A stretch of DNA of 64,000 nt, taken from Phragmites australis (Eukaryota; Streptophyta; Magnoliopsida; Poales; Poaceae). The stretch is from the NCBI RefSeq assembly GCF_958298935.1, contig NC_084942.1, positions 8,005,501 through 8,069,500 on the forward strand. The letters run 5' to 3'. Shown one piece after another: positions 1-11,212 of the stretch (position 1 is the stretch's first letter; every line of letters starts with the position of its first letter). The notes under the pieces were generated by a model. The model ran no database searches. It worked only from the letters and a program-made list of their open reading frames with translations, and was not told the origin of the DNA. The position numbers and the translations under genes were made by a program.

Positions 1-126
1 CTTCTTACCTTCAGGCCTTTAGTGCCTAGAGTTCATTCGTCTCTATCCCGTCTCACGTTCTGCTCTTTAGCGTAGGCAGGCCCTGAGGCCATGGCGTACT
101 CCCCTCCTTCATAGCTGGAGGGGTCG

Positions 127-603
127 ATGATCTTGGATGACTCGATGAAGGCAGGATCGCCTCTGGCTTCGGATCTGCTTGTCATGGTGCTTTCACAAGC
201 GGCATTTGTCACCGGTGCGCTTGCGAGGTCAAAGCCGATGCTCGCAAGATTGGAGCCAGCGACCATCAAGCTTATGCCCTTCCAAAGAAGGCCACCTTTT
301 GTTGGTCCGTTTTTCTCTCCCTCTTAGGAAGATCCCTTGGCTGAGGTCATCGATATTTTCAATGATGAGGAGAGGATCGATTGAGACCTTCTGGAGAAGG
401 AGATTGATGAAGAGGAAGAGTCAAAGATGAAGCTGAAGGGAGGTCTTTAGGGTGTGCCGGGGCTGGTCATCAGCTCCAACAGGGCTTTTGCGTTGGCCAC
501 CTTCCCTGGCCCTTATGCAGGTCGTCGTCCGATCCCTGGAGTGGTGAACTACCATTCTAGGAAGGAGTATAAGAGGTTCCTTAACTCGTTCAGAGGCAGA
601 TAG
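127..603 (+). pseudogene. Antisense ORF remnant of the Tat-like element
   Basis: The plus strand, opposite to pol, reads as protein-like sequence in pieces: 127-327, about 311-384, and 451-600 before a TAG at 601. The last piece is rich in Gly, Pro and Arg, contains FALATFPGPYAGRRPIPGVV, and ends in a KEYKRFLNSF motif. An acidic Glu/Asp-rich stretch precedes it. At about 311-330 a pyrimidine tract ending in AG could be a splice acceptor joining the first two pieces. Tat-lineage elements of grasses are known to carry an extra ORF between integrase and the 3' LTR, often antisense, and the position here fits. Function is unknown. Stops at 382-384 and 448-450 show it is broken in this copy. Confidence 0.45.
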
Positions 604-1369
604 AGGTGAGAGTCCGGTGGACTCTTTCTGTCAACTTCACGCTAGTCACTTGAGTCACGGAGGATACGGCAGGCATATAGCAGGATAGTTAGCCCGATTG
701 GATGTAACTAGTTGGCTTGTAACCTATCCTCTTTATGAATGGAAAATGCTGGGGTTTTACAACACCCATATTTGTTCCAGCCCCCTCCCAGGGCCTCGCT
801 AATGGCCAGAGGACCAAATAGGAGTCCTACGGTTTTTTGGACCGATTGGCTCATACCATTATTTAGAGTTTTTGGAAAAGCATCCCAGTGTTGATGCGAC
901 AAGTTGGCTCTGATTGTCCCATCCTGCTTGCTAGATAGGTTCTTGGGGCGTAGAACGGATCATAGCTCAACAAGTCCGTCGGTGGCAACCAACACTCAGC
1001 CCGAGTGAGAACTTGTGGCCTTGTGGTCACTATTTTCGACCACTCGTACCCCGATCATTGCACGTTCATACAGGATGGGGCTTTGCACTGTTCTGGGGTC
1101 TCTGGTCGCCTTGTTTTTGGGCACCCTGGTCACCAGGTTCCGTAATGGCTATCAAGTGTGGTCACGTGCTGTGGTCAGAGAACCAATCTGTCAGGAGCCC
1201 ATCGCTGGTCGTGAAGTCTTGCAAAATAGGGAGTTTGGTTTTTTGAATTTGAGAACTTACAGGTCATATTTTATGCTTGTCTAGAAGGTCCTACAAAATA
1301 GAGAAACATGCCCATTTTTGAGCGACCCTACACATAGAACTTGTGTAATAGGGCGATGTTCTAGGAGAT

Positions 1370-2403
1370 GCGTAATTCACGGCCGTCCTCCATGGCTAAC
1401 TTGATCGCATCAGGTTGGGTGACATCGACCACTTTGTAGGGCCCCTCCCACTTGGGGAGAGTTTATTCTGACCAGCCTTATTCTGAATTTGCCTAAGGAC
1501 GAGGTCGTCTGTGACCAGTTTTCGTTCTCACACCTTCCGGTCATGGTAGCGTCTGAGGCTCTGCTGATATCGGGTAGCTCGAATTAGAGCACGATCACGA
1601 AACTCTTTGATCAGGTTTGTGTCATCCTATCGTCATGCCACCTGGTCGTTGTCTGAGTAGTTGCTGACTCAAGGCGACTGGAGGGCGATTTCTGAGGGGA
1701 GCATTGCTTCGTCAAAAACCAAGAAGAAAAGGGTTTTGGTTGTAGCCCGGCTGGGAGCCATTCACCGTGACCAGAGTACTATAGAGAATTCGTCTACCCA
1801 ACATCTTGAATAGCTTTTAAGCCGATCAAAGACCCAGGTTTTGATCCCTTGTAGTATCATCCCATTTGCCCTTTTGACATGTCCGTTACTTTGGGGGTGA
1901 GCCACAGACGCGTAGCAAACCTTGGTCCCGATTTCTTTGTAGTAGTCTTGGAAAGCACTACAGGCGAACTGAGTTTCATTGTCCATGATTATGCGGTTTG
2001 GACTTCAAAACCGCACTGCTTGCCCTCATATGAACTTAATCGTTGTCGTGGCGGTGATCTTCCTAATGGGTTCGGCCTCGATCCACTTAGTGAACTTGTC
2101 TATGGCCACGGACAGAAATTCAAAATTGTTTTGGGCTTTGGGGAACGGTCCCACGATATCAAGCCCCCAGACAGCAGAAAGCCAAGTGAGTGGTATTATT
2201 TGTAGTGTCTGGGCAGATAGGTTGGTATTTTGGTCATGGTATTGACACGACTTGCACTGTTTCACCAGCTTGTAGGCATCCTGGAGGTCAGTAGGCCAAT
2301 AGAATCCGTGCCAGAACGCTTTTCTCACCAGGGTCCGGTATGAAGCGTGGCTACCACATATGCCTCCATGGATATCAAAGAGCATTGTACTCCCCTCTTT
2401 CAA
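1370..2403 (-). pseudogene. Gypsy integrase, decayed
   Basis: Integrase joins retrotransposon cDNA to host DNA. Reading leftward from 2403, an HHCC zinc-binding segment comes first (HGG, SHASYRTL, then CKSC), followed by the catalytic core with LDIVGPFPKA holding the first Asp and DNETQF holding the second. The motif normally reading NGxxERAN is NGHVKRAN here, so the third catalytic acid (Glu) is replaced by Lys. The C-terminal part, with RYQQSLRRYHDRKV and a GPTKW-type segment, lies at about 1370-1700. Frame changes separate 1762-1986 from 2026-2403, and stops interrupt the C-terminal region. It is a clear gypsy integrase and is inactive by sequence. Confidence 0.85.
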
Positions 2404-2599
2404 AGTGATGCATTTCAGTAAAAGGTTATTGCTCTCTCAGTGGTAGAGGTGTCCCTCTACCAGGGAGTATCTGCGGGCTTGCCGCAAGACCTTTTCTGCC
2501 GACACATCCTCGTCAGGGACTGCTCAATTGTGAAGGTAGCCCAAGATCTGATCTATCCAGGTCATACCCGAATCGAGCAGGGTGATCACGTGATGGTCG

Positions 2600-3260
2600 C
2601 CCGAGGTCAATAGCACCGAAGGAGGTGTTGCCTTGGGTACTATGTTTTCGAGCGGAGTATCCCCTTCACCATGGCCTGAGACCATAGTAGATGATCGTGA
2701 GAGTCTTTCTTCAAAGACTCTAACTGGGATAGGTTCACGAGAAGAAGCTAGATGGGCCAGCTCATCGACTACAAAGTTGTCCTTGCAAGTGACGTGCTTG
2801 ACCTCAAAGCTGATGAAGTGTCACTTTAGTCTTCTCACTTCAGTGAGGTATGCTGTCATTGTCGGGTCAGAGCACTGAAACTCCTCTTACACCTGGTTCA
2901 CGACTAGTAGCGAGTCTCCTATTGCTAACAGTCATTTAATCCTAAGTGTGAAGACTGCTCACATTCCAGACAAGAGGCCCTCATATTTAGCAGTATTATT
3001 AGTGGCTAGAAAATATAAAAGAACTGCGTACCTGAGGATGTCGACAGTAGATCAGGTCAAAACCACTCCTACCCTAGCTCCCTTTAGTGTGAATGACCCG
3101 TCGAAGTGCATGGCCGATGCTCGTCTGTCTCTGGTCGTTGTACCTGCTCGGGCTCGAAGGACGACCACTCGGCTACAAAATTGGCCAGCGCCTGGGACTT
3201 GATTGAAGTTCAGAGGATGAAATGGAGATCGAATCCCCATATCTCTACTACCCACTTTGC
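2600..3260 (-). pseudogene. Gypsy RNase H domain, decayed
   Basis: RNase H removes RNA from the RNA-DNA hybrid during reverse transcription. Between reverse transcriptase and integrase the minus strand reads AMHFDGSFTLKGARVGVVLT (about 3055-3115), which matches the first RNase H strand of Tat-like elements (FDGS with the first metal-binding Asp). Sequence toward 2700 continues the domain but is broken by stops. No intact frame longer than about 70 codons remains. The call rests on this motif and on position; residues further into the domain are less certain. Confidence 0.65.
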
Positions 3261-3704
3261 TGTTCTTCTTGTCGCATCTCTATTATGTAGAATTTCCCTA
3301 ATTCAGAACGAGGAAATAACCTTAATTTTGTGAGCCTGAAAGTAGTGTATGAGCTTGCGAGAGGCTATCAGGATGGCGTATAGCAGTTTCTGAGTCTGTG
3401 GGTATGGAGCCTTAGTGTTTTGCAGGACCTCACTGATGAAATATATTGGTCACTTGTGGCCTTCCCATTTGATGACCAGGACCGCACTTGCGACCCGTGG
3501 TGTTGTGGCAACATAGAGCAAGAGCTCCTTGTCGGGTCAAGACACGGTTACTATGGGAGGGGAGGAGAGGTACCTTTTGAGCTCTTGGAATGCTGCTTCT
3601 GCCTCCAGTCTCCACTGGAAATGCTCATTTTTCTTTAGGATCTTGAAGAGTTGTAGTCCCTTCTCCCTTAGCCATGAGATGAACATGCTCGGAGCAGCAA
3701 TGCA

Positions 3705-4320
3705 TCATGTTAGCTTCTGAACCTCCTTTAACATGGTTGGGGATCGCATCTGGTCAATGGCCCTAATCTTGTTAGGGTTCACCTCTATCCCTCGATGAGA
3801 CATGAAGAATCTGAGCAATTTATCCGATGGAACCCCGAACGTACACTTCTCCGGGTTTAGCTTCATGCGGTACTTATGGAGATTGTCAAATGTTTCATGG
3901 AAATCTGCGATCAGGTCTGTCTTGGTCTTGCTCTTGAAAACCACATCGCCTATGTATGCCTCGATGTTTCTTCTAAGCTATGGTCGGAGAACGAGTTGAA
4001 TACACCGTTGGCAAGTGACGCATGCACTATTTAAGCCAAAAGGCATTTTTACATAGCAAAAGACCCCAAAGGGTGTAAAAAAGCTATTTTTCTCATCTTT
4101 CCTATACATACTAATCTGATGGTACCCTGATCGAGAATCTAAGAAATAGAATAGATTGCTACCGGCAGTTGAATCAACTAGCTGATTGATTCGGAGAAGT
4201 GGGAAAAGATCTTTTGGGCATGCCTTGTTGAGGTCAGTGAAGTCGACACACATTCTCCACTTACCATTGTGCTTCCGGACCATGACTAGGTTAGCCAGCC
4301 ATTCTAGGTACTGCACCTCC
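3705..4320 (-). pseudogene. Gypsy reverse transcriptase, decayed
   Basis: The fingers and palm of the polymerase are recognisable on the minus strand at 3978-4316: KWRMCVDFTDLNKACPKD, then LDSRSGYHQI with the first catalytic Asp, then FGVFCYVKMPFGL. A stop follows LRP at about 3977. The catalytic box just beyond (about 3940-3960) reads AYIGDVVF where YxDD is expected, so one of the two catalytic Asp residues is Gly. The frame continues at 3705-3944 with KLNPEKCTFGV and a connection segment. Both the stop and the YIGD change argue that the polymerase is dead. Assignment to gypsy is firm. Confidence 0.9.
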
Positions 4321-4839
4321 CGGATGAAGCCTGCTTCCAGAAGCTTGTCGATCTCCTAACGAAATGCTTCCTTCTGGTCGGCCACGAACCAATGCGCCTT
4401 CTGCTTTATTAGTCATGCATCTGGTTGCATAGACAACTTGTTCGGGATCACATCCCTGGGGACTCCAGGCATATCAGACGGACTCCATGAAAAGACATCC
4501 GCATTCGCCCGGAGGAAGGTGATGAGCGCGAGTTCCTATTTGGGGTCCAGCTCTGCCCCTATCTGGACCGACTTGGTCGATTGGTGTTGTCCAGACTCAC
4601 TGCCTTGAGCCAATCATTTGGGCTGGCGATGACATGGACATTTACCGGCAGCCCGTTGGGTTCAACGATTACGGGCTACGACCGGGAGTCAATTTGACCA
4701 TGTTGAGGCTCTCTTGTCACAGTGCAGAGCTGTTTTGGCGTTGCCAGCAACGGTGATGGCACCTATTGGCCAAGGGATTTTGATTGCCTAGTATGCATAG
4801 TGGGAAATGGCCATAACTAGTCCATCGCTGGTCATCTGA

Positions 4840-5130
4840 GGATCGCATTATACGTAGTCCCGAAGTCTACCATATCAAAAAGGACCTTATTGGTTCTGAA
4901 GTTGTCCGGTGAGCCGAATGTGACGGACAGCTCAATTTGCCCTAGCGGCTTGGTCGAGGAGCCCGAGGTGATCCTAAAAAAAGGTGCCGATGGCTTCAAC
5001 AAGCTTCTCGGAATCTACAAGGCATCCAGTGCATCGGCGAAGAGGAGGTTAATCGAGCTTCCTTCGTCGACGAGTATGCGACCCAGCCGGATGATCTGCA
5101 CTGTGGGTACAACCACGATGGGGTAGTGAC
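4840..5130 (-). pseudogene. Gypsy aspartic protease, decayed
   Basis: On the minus strand upstream of reverse transcriptase, the translation contains VDEGSSINLLFADALDALQI, the active-site region of Tat-type retroviral-like aspartic proteases (the usual context is VDGGSS). It is followed by a KPSAPFF segment and, nearer 4850, FDMVDFGTTYNAIL, close to the second conserved strand. The protease would cut the Gag-Pol polyprotein. The Gly to Glu change next to the catalytic Asp may impair it. Stops lie on both sides, so no long frame survives. Confidence 0.65.
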
Positions 5131-5499
5131 TATGGCGTCTGACGCACATGGGGTGGTCGGCCTAGCTAAAAGTGAACAAGACCTCCGATCACTTCAGGTG
5201 CGGGCTCGGGTCTGATGCGGTTGCCCACACCTCTCGAACCATTGACTTGTATTCCCTATTAGAGGAATATATTGCGGCACCTCCGAAAATGTCATGGACC
5301 ATGTGATCGGCCTGCTGGTATCCCAGTGTCGAATGGTCGGGGGTGGCCCCATCCTTATCGTCATCGCCATGCTTGTGCTTGTGCTCTCTAAGCTCCTGGT
5401 CGATGATGCCTTGCACGACCTTGCACTCAGTCAGGTCTTGGGCATCTGTACGATGGATCGGGCAGACCAAGACCCTTTTTCCTCTCTTTCTTTTCGAAG

Positions 5500-6250
5500 C
5501 ACCAACGTGTTACGCTGGTTTGCTCAACCGCCAAGACCTTGGGAGGTCCAACCTTGTGCTTGCTCTTTTTATCCTTCCGGTCGATCCCTTTAGAAGGGGC
5601 GGGCCAGTTGAACATAGGTCGCGACCTAGCATTGATCTGTCACTCTGGGCCTTAGCGGCCAATGCGCACTTTTCCGCAAGCTCGAAGAGCTCGGTTGTGC
5701 TTCGGATTACCCGGGTGGCCAACTTCTCAACTATTTTCTGGTCTTTGACCCCCCGCTTGAACGCTATGATCATAGATTCTCCCGTGATCCTTAGAATGGT
5801 GTTCCGGCATTTAGTGAAACACCAGATGAAGTCTCACAACAACTCACCTTGTCGCTATCGGACCTAATATAGGTCATCCTCAACTCTTGGTCAGGTGTAG
5901 GTCCCCTGGAAGTTGGCGATAAACTGGTTGCACAGGTCCTCCAAGGAGTGAACTGACCAGCGGGGGAGGTTCATCAACCAAGACTAGGCGGAATCAGTCA
6001 GGGAAGTAGTTGGCCATGACCTTCCCATGGCCTCCCGCAGCCTACACTATAGTGGTATAGATCTGCAGGAACTCTTTCAGGTTAGTCAAGCTGTCATACT
6101 TCTCGGTTATGATCAGTTGAAACTTGTTCGACCAGCACACTTCCCGTAACCTGGCAGATAGGGCATTACACCCTATCCCGTAACGGGAAGCCACTTGTTG
6201 TTGGATGGCGACGCGCACCTGGTGAGAGAGAAGGTGGTCTTAGGGTCCCG
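5500..6250 (-). pseudogene. Gypsy gag remnant
   Basis: The minus strand at 5510-5773 encodes AFKRGVKDQKIVEKLATRVI followed by TTELFELAEKCALAAKA, a pattern typical of the Tat gag capsid region. About 100 bp upstream another frame carries the preceding capsid segment with an RCF-type motif, so there is at least one frameshift. Gag builds the retrotransposon particle. A basic Lys/Arg-rich tail follows (about 5430-5620). Sequence from 6250 to 7150 is repetitive and GC-rich and gives no readable domain. This is a broken copy. Confidence 0.7.
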
Positions 6251-7200
6251 GTGACGCGGTGGAGCCATCTGATGCCTCCCTACAGGGGGAAGGTGTGCAG
6301 TAGGGCAGCTTGCCCCTTTCCTGCTCCTGTGGAGCCTTGCCCTCCTGCTCGCTAGTGGCCACGCTTTGGATCACAAAACGGAGGTCACGTTGGCGTAGAG
6401 AGTTATGCAGATAAGAGGATTGGTTGTCCTGACATGGCGGTGGTCCACTGGTTCTTCCTATGGTTGGGGGAGCATGGGACCTATTCCATCGTGGGCCCTA
6501 CCGTGATCGTTGGAGATTTTGACCCTCACCGAACCTTGCGATGGGTGAGGTAAACTTTGACGTGGACTGGTGTCGGGCGATCTCGACCAGGAGAGCGAGA
6601 TCACACAGCCATGGTGCCACAGGCGAGCCCTGTAGTACAGGTACCGGTGGGTGGATGAGGAGGACCGGCAGGTTCTGTAGGTTATGCACCGATGTCATGG
6701 TCTCATAGTCTAGACGCTAGGCGCGGAGCAGCGATAAGTCACAAGGAGGGGAGCCCCAGCGTTTGGGGTGGCGTGATGGCATAGGCGACGACGCCACCAT
6801 AGACTGCACCCTGTGTAGGGGCTCCTCATGATGGCGCTGGGGATGTAGGGGCTATCTTGAAGCACCTGCCTATCCAGCGCTAGGCTGGTTTCCCTCTAGC
6901 TGTAAAGCCAGGGGTTCGCCAACGGCGTTTGAGGTTTGGGGGCCTCCAGCGCCCCCTACTGCAAGGTCCACCATGCAGACTTTGCGTTGGGTCTCTGAGC
7001 TCCCAGACTCCAGCTTGGTGTCTCATGCCTGGAGCACACTGGATTCATCTGGGTGGTACCCCATGATGAACACCTCGCGGCGACCGGGGTCCTCGGCATG
7101 GGACTCAGCGGTTGCCGTGGATTCGTCCATGGGTGGCCTGGTCAAGTTTTTTCAAACTTGCTGAAATGATGAAACGTGCACTCCTACCTAGCGTGTCAAA

Positions 7201-8051
7201 TGTTGAGGGTCAATATCTGATAATGATTCCAGGGTATGCTGGACAGTGGGTGTATGAACGATGTTTCAGGAACTAGATGTGTGTGCAGGTGGTGAACTCA
7301 AGGAGAAAGAAAGTTATAGAGGTTCGGGTCTCCGGAGGATAATAGCCATACGTCTTGTGTGTTATGTTAATCTCAGTTTATTACAAATAATGTTCTAGCT
7401 GGTTGCCAGACTTGATCCCTCTCTCATACAAACGGGGTCCTCATCCCTTTATACAGTAGGGAGGATAAGAACTTACATGTAGGTCCAAACAGAAAACCTC
7501 TGTTCATCCTAATATCTAACACAAACCATCATTACGGAGGACAAGGCATTCCTACTTGCTCTGAAGGCTCCGTATATCCTGTTGTCGTGCGCTGTCGTGC
7601 TAGCCTACAAAGTCCCACTCCATAACATTCAATGCTACGGGACAGGATAATTCCCTTCTATGTCATCCCCGTCCACTTGCCTAGTTAGGCTACTGATGAC
7701 ATCCCATCCGTCATGCGCCGCCGTGCCTGTCTGCAACGCTTCGTCCCGCAACATTTAATGCTACGGGACGGGACAATGCCCCTCTACGTTGTCCATGACT
7801 TCATCCACTGGAGCTGATGCCTAGGGAAGGAAAACACTTGAGTGGATGTTAATAAATGTGCTTTGGACAAGTTGTGTCAAATCTGGCCCTGCGACTAGTG
7901 GGGCTGGTCACGTGTTTATGCGATGGTGTAGGGAGACTAGTTGTGTAGGCGTTATACTTGTCGCTGGAGCCATATCCTGGTCACATGATCGACCAGTTTT
8001 TAGGAAATATACACCTCTAGTCATTAAGTCTTCGGCAGGGCCCGTTAGCCA
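7201..8051 (-). repeat. 5' LTR of the Tat-like gypsy element
   Basis: The 851-bp LTR has TG...CA ends (TGTTGAGGG at 7201, CCGTTAGCCA ending at 8051, plus-strand view). On the minus strand a TATA-like TGTATAAAGG (about 7443-7453) fits the retroelement promoter. A diverged relative of this LTR is at 56940-57471. The outer end abuts Copia gag sequence at 8052, so GGGTA or a close overlap is the probable 5-bp target; the partner copy is outside the window. Two internal copies of an ACATTTAATGCTACGGGAC-like stretch (about 7625 and 7750) suggest an internal duplication. Confidence 0.75.
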
Positions 8052-8660
8052 GGGTATCCCTTTACTCGATACACCAACACCTATGTTCATGGTCATCTCA
8101 TAGACAGTGATCTTGCCGAGTACTTGACTTGGAGTCATCTTCTTGATGTCATTATTATCATAGATGATAGAGACTATCAACTTGTACTTCGGAAGAAGAG
8201 CTTGAAGTATTCTTCTCACCACTTGATCATTGTCAATTGGAGTCAAACCTAGCCCATTTATCGCATTGACAAGAATATTCAAACATGAGTATGTGTCATT
8301 AGCACTTTCATGTGAAAATTGTTTGATGTTATTTAGCTTAGTAATAAAGACATGATATTTCTCATTGTGCACATCCTTTGTGTCTTCATATATTTCAATG
8401 AGACTATTCCAAATATCATGTGTATTGGTGAGAAAATAAACATGATTAAATACATCAACATTTAAATATGATAAAATGATACTCTTCGCTAATGCATCTA
8501 ATTGCCTCTCCTTGTTGATGATGCGAGATCTCATTCCTTCCTCGATGACTCTCCAAATATCTAGACCCTTGGCATGCAAATAACAAGACATTAGAATTTT
8601 CCAATAGGGAAAATTTATGCTATGAAAAAGTGAAGCACTATAGGTATCCATCCCAACCCC
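8052..8660 (-). pseudogene. Copia (SIRE-like) gag, 5' part
   Basis: About 195 codons on the minus strand encode the N-terminal part of a Copia Gag (Retrotran_gag/UBN2 type). The segment starts MDTYSASLFHSINFPYWK, has the landmark DIWNSLIEIYEDTKDVHNEK, and continues to MTPSQVLGKITVYEMTMN. The frame runs on without a stop into the gypsy LTR as far as 7908, but those last roughly 50 codons are LTR sequence, so the long ORF is chimeric. The start is close to the primer-binding site at 8704-8719, as expected. The frame is open but the protein is cut by the gypsy insertion. Confidence 0.85.
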
Positions 8661-8703
8661 AGACGTCGTAACTCTAGGATGTTAAGCCTATCAACAGCAC
8701 AAA

Positions 8704-8719
8704 GCTCTGATACCAATTA
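8704..8719 (-). other. Copia primer-binding site
   Basis: The minus strand reads TTGGTATCAGAGC, complementary to the 3' end of initiator methionine tRNA and the standard primer site of plant Copia elements. It lies directly inside the 5' LTR and just upstream of gag, which fixes the element's orientation. Confidence 0.9.
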
Positions 8720-9540
8720 TGAGGAACAGTGACATTCTAAGACGAGGGGGTGAATTAGGACACTTAGAAACCTAAAATAAATTGGATCAAAAACTTCACA
8801 AGATAAACCTATATCAATTTTTATCTAAATATGCTCTAGGTTTATCTAGTATGTCTACTCTACCGCTCAAGAGGATTACAACCTACTCTAGCAAGGTAAA
8901 TTGCAAGTATGTAAATGCAAAAACATAAATACACCAGAGCATTTTACACAGAGAGCCTAACCATTCAGTGAGTTGAACCTTCTCTCTTTTTTTTCTTGGA
9001 AATGCTTCGATGCAACTATCTCTGTGATCATCGGACTATCCGGTGAGTTGATCTTCATTCTTTAATATTTGCAGTCGCCTCTGCAAAAAAATGCTCCAGT
9101 GTGCACAAATCAAGCACCAGACCTTTCGGTGGGTTGATCTTCAGTCTTCTGTACTTGTTTTCTTTTCTATAAGAAATGTTCCGGTGTTACCCTATGCAGA
9201 TCACTGAACTATCCAGTGAGGTACTCAGTCTTCTCTCCCTTTATCAGAAATACTCCAGTGAGTCGACACACAGGGTACCGGACTATCTGGTGAGGCTATC
9301 AGCCCTATGCACAATACTCTGGTGAGTACAAACTTCTCTACACCAGACCGTTCGATGAGGCAAATTCTCCTAGGACTTCTTCAATTCAATCAAGTTTTGT
9401 TTCAATTATGATAACTTCTTAATGTATTACATTCATAAGATCTATTAATATATATTCTTATCAAACATGTTAATCTCAATAACTATACAATCATTAATCA
9501 CTAAAATTACAATCATAACTTAATAAAACTATTTTCGGTA
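8720..9540 (-). repeat. 5' LTR of SIRE-like Copia element
   Basis: The LTR begins TGAGGAACAGTGACATTC next to the primer site. It shares several blocks with the solo LTR at 32811-34331, including the stretch around AGATAAACCTATATCAA and the TCATTAATCACTAAAAT region near the far end, so both belong to one family. At about 8960-9365 roughly six diverged 55-75 bp units with the core CGGTGAGTTGATC follow one another. The outer boundary is estimated from similarity to the solo LTR, since the second target-site copy is not in the window. Confidence 0.75.
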
Positions 9541-10011
9541 CGCTTAGCAAATTTACAAGGCAAGCAAGCAAGGGCAAGGTTACGCAGTACGTCCTAGATT
9601 TTGTGGTGGCTCTCTCTGGGCTGGCTGCTGTGGCATTATGACGTGTACAGTCCGGGCATGTAGAGCGAGCGAGCGAGCCTTAAATGGGGAGGAGGTGGAG
9701 AGATTTGAATCATTTAAGGTCACTCTACTTGTCATCTTCAATGCCCGGCCTGCCCTCTCCTTGATGGGGATTGGATGAAGGCCATTTAAGAACCCCTTCT
9801 TTAGTGTCTACGCCCTCCCCTGCATGACCCCATCAATCAAAAGCCCATTGCATTGTATTGCATTACAGTACTAGTCGAAGAAGAAGAAGAGAAGCAAGCA
9901 GCTACTCTCTCTCCTTCACTCACTGAACTCTCCTACTCCTCCTCTTCGTCACATCCTCACTCCCTAGAACCACATAAATAGGGCGGTGGTATCACAAGCC
10001 AGCCGGCCAAG
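9541..10011 (+). promoter_or_regulatory. Probable promoter and leader of the WW-domain gene
   Basis: This stretch separates the Copia LTR from the WW gene. It contains a GAGC tandem (about 9663-9678), TTTAAG/TTAAAT-type TATA-like boxes (about 9682 and 9784), and a purine then pyrimidine-rich leader (GAAGAAGAAG, then CTCTCTCC and CTCCTCCTC, about 9875-9950). Such CT-rich leaders are common in plant 5' UTRs. No start site can be placed from sequence alone. Confidence 0.4.
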
Positions 10012-11212
10012 ATGACCACTGAATTCCTCAGGGTGAAGAAGTTTCATCAGGAGGGGAGCTTGAGGAAGAGGATGGAGCTGCAGCCGGAGCTGTCGCTCGG
10101 GCCGACGTGTTCGGCGGCCGCGCCGGGTTTCGCCACGGCCAAGAGCTCGTCGTCCGAGTCGGACGGCAGCTCCCGGAAGAGGAGGAAGCACCACGCCTGG
10201 GAGGAGCCTCCCGTGTCGCACGCGAGCCTGGAGCTCCAGCTGAACGATCCTCTGCCCCTGGACTGGGAGCAGTGCCTTGACCTCCAAGTGAGTACTCCTC
10301 CCTCTCCTCCATATCACCCATGTTTGCATACACAAGTTACTTGTGAATGATATTACCAGATGCATCGCATACCATGCTCTCTTTTTCTCTCTCCAGTTCA
10401 TGCCTCTCATGAGCTAAATCTACGGTCGGTAATTATCTCACGATGCATGTCGCGTGTTCATGTGTATGTGTATCTAACATCACGACACGTGTTGATAACT
10501 AAAGCTAGATAGTAACAGAAAAAAGTTAATTGATGGTCCACAGCTCCTATTCCTAGAAGTGTCCTGCCACTGCCGTGGCGCGTACGTGAAAACTGACGCG
10601 ACATCGGGCTGGCAGAAATAGCAGAGCAACTAGCTAGACAAGTGCACCCACATGGCCATTGGCGGCAACGCATGCAACGTGCATGCGCTTGTGGTGGTCG
10701 CCCCTACTATTTCCGAAGCTCACGAGTCACGAGCTAGATCGATCTTTGCATCGCGGCACCACTTGGTGCAAACGATGAATGAATGATGCTGTCATGATTG
10801 CCTCATCATTATTTGTAATGCCTTCTGATGCTATCTTGTGGTTGTTTGGGCGCAGTCTGGAAGGATGTATTACCTAAACAGGAAGACCCTGAAGAAGAGC
10901 TGGATCAGGCCCAGGGAGCAGAGCGTGAACCTGGACCTCAACATCTCGACGACCGCAGTCGACAGCAGCACCACCCGCGCTGGTGGCCCCGACGAGGACG
11001 AGCCAAAGAAGTCAGGCACCATGAGATCCGGCGGCAACATGGTGGCCGTGCCGTGCGCCAACTGCCACCTCCTCGTCATGTTCTGCAAGTCCTCCCCCTC
11101 CTGCCCCAACTGCAGGTTCGTGCAGCCGCTGGCGCCAGCGACGCCGCAGCCAGTGCCTCATCGCAGGCTCGACGCAGTCAAGCCGCTGGAGACCCTGAGG
11201 CTTCTCCACTAG
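10012..11212 (+). CDS. WW-domain protein, CURLY FLAG LEAF1-like
   Basis: Two exons, 10012-10287 and 10856-11212, are joined by a GT-AG intron in phase 0 and give 210 residues. The WW domain spans about residues 80-112: PLPLDWEQCLDL, then SGRMYYLNRKTLKKSW across the splice junction, with W85, Y97-Y98, W108 and P111. WW domains bind proline-rich peptides. Residues 159-178 form a cysteine cluster (C159, C162, C169, C175, C178) that could bind zinc. LELQL (73-77) and NLDLN (117-121) resemble EAR repression motifs, and RKRRKH (55-60) may be a nuclear signal. The architecture matches plant CFL1-type proteins, which act with HD-ZIP IV factors in cuticle and epidermal development. The start is the ATG in AAGATGACC. 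Family identity is recalled, and the role in this species is inferred. Confidence 0.88.

Larger units (their letters stand above)
1..8051 (-). mobile_element. Partial Ty3/gypsy LTR retrotransposon, Tat-like lineage
   Basis: A decayed gypsy element lies on the minus strand and is cut by the left edge of the window. Reading leftward from its 5' LTR (7201-8051) come gag, protease, reverse transcriptase, RNase H and integrase, the gypsy order. The sequence next to the LTR on the minus strand (TTTGACACGCTAGGTAGG) resembles the primer-site region of grass Tat/Retrosor-type elements. A coding-like stretch on the opposite strand beyond integrase also fits Tat. Stops and frameshifts interrupt every domain, and key catalytic residues are changed, so it cannot move by itself. 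It sits inside a Copia gag (target near 8052). The lineage is inferred from gene order, primer-site context and remembered family sequence; the 3' LTR lies outside the window. Confidence 0.85.
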
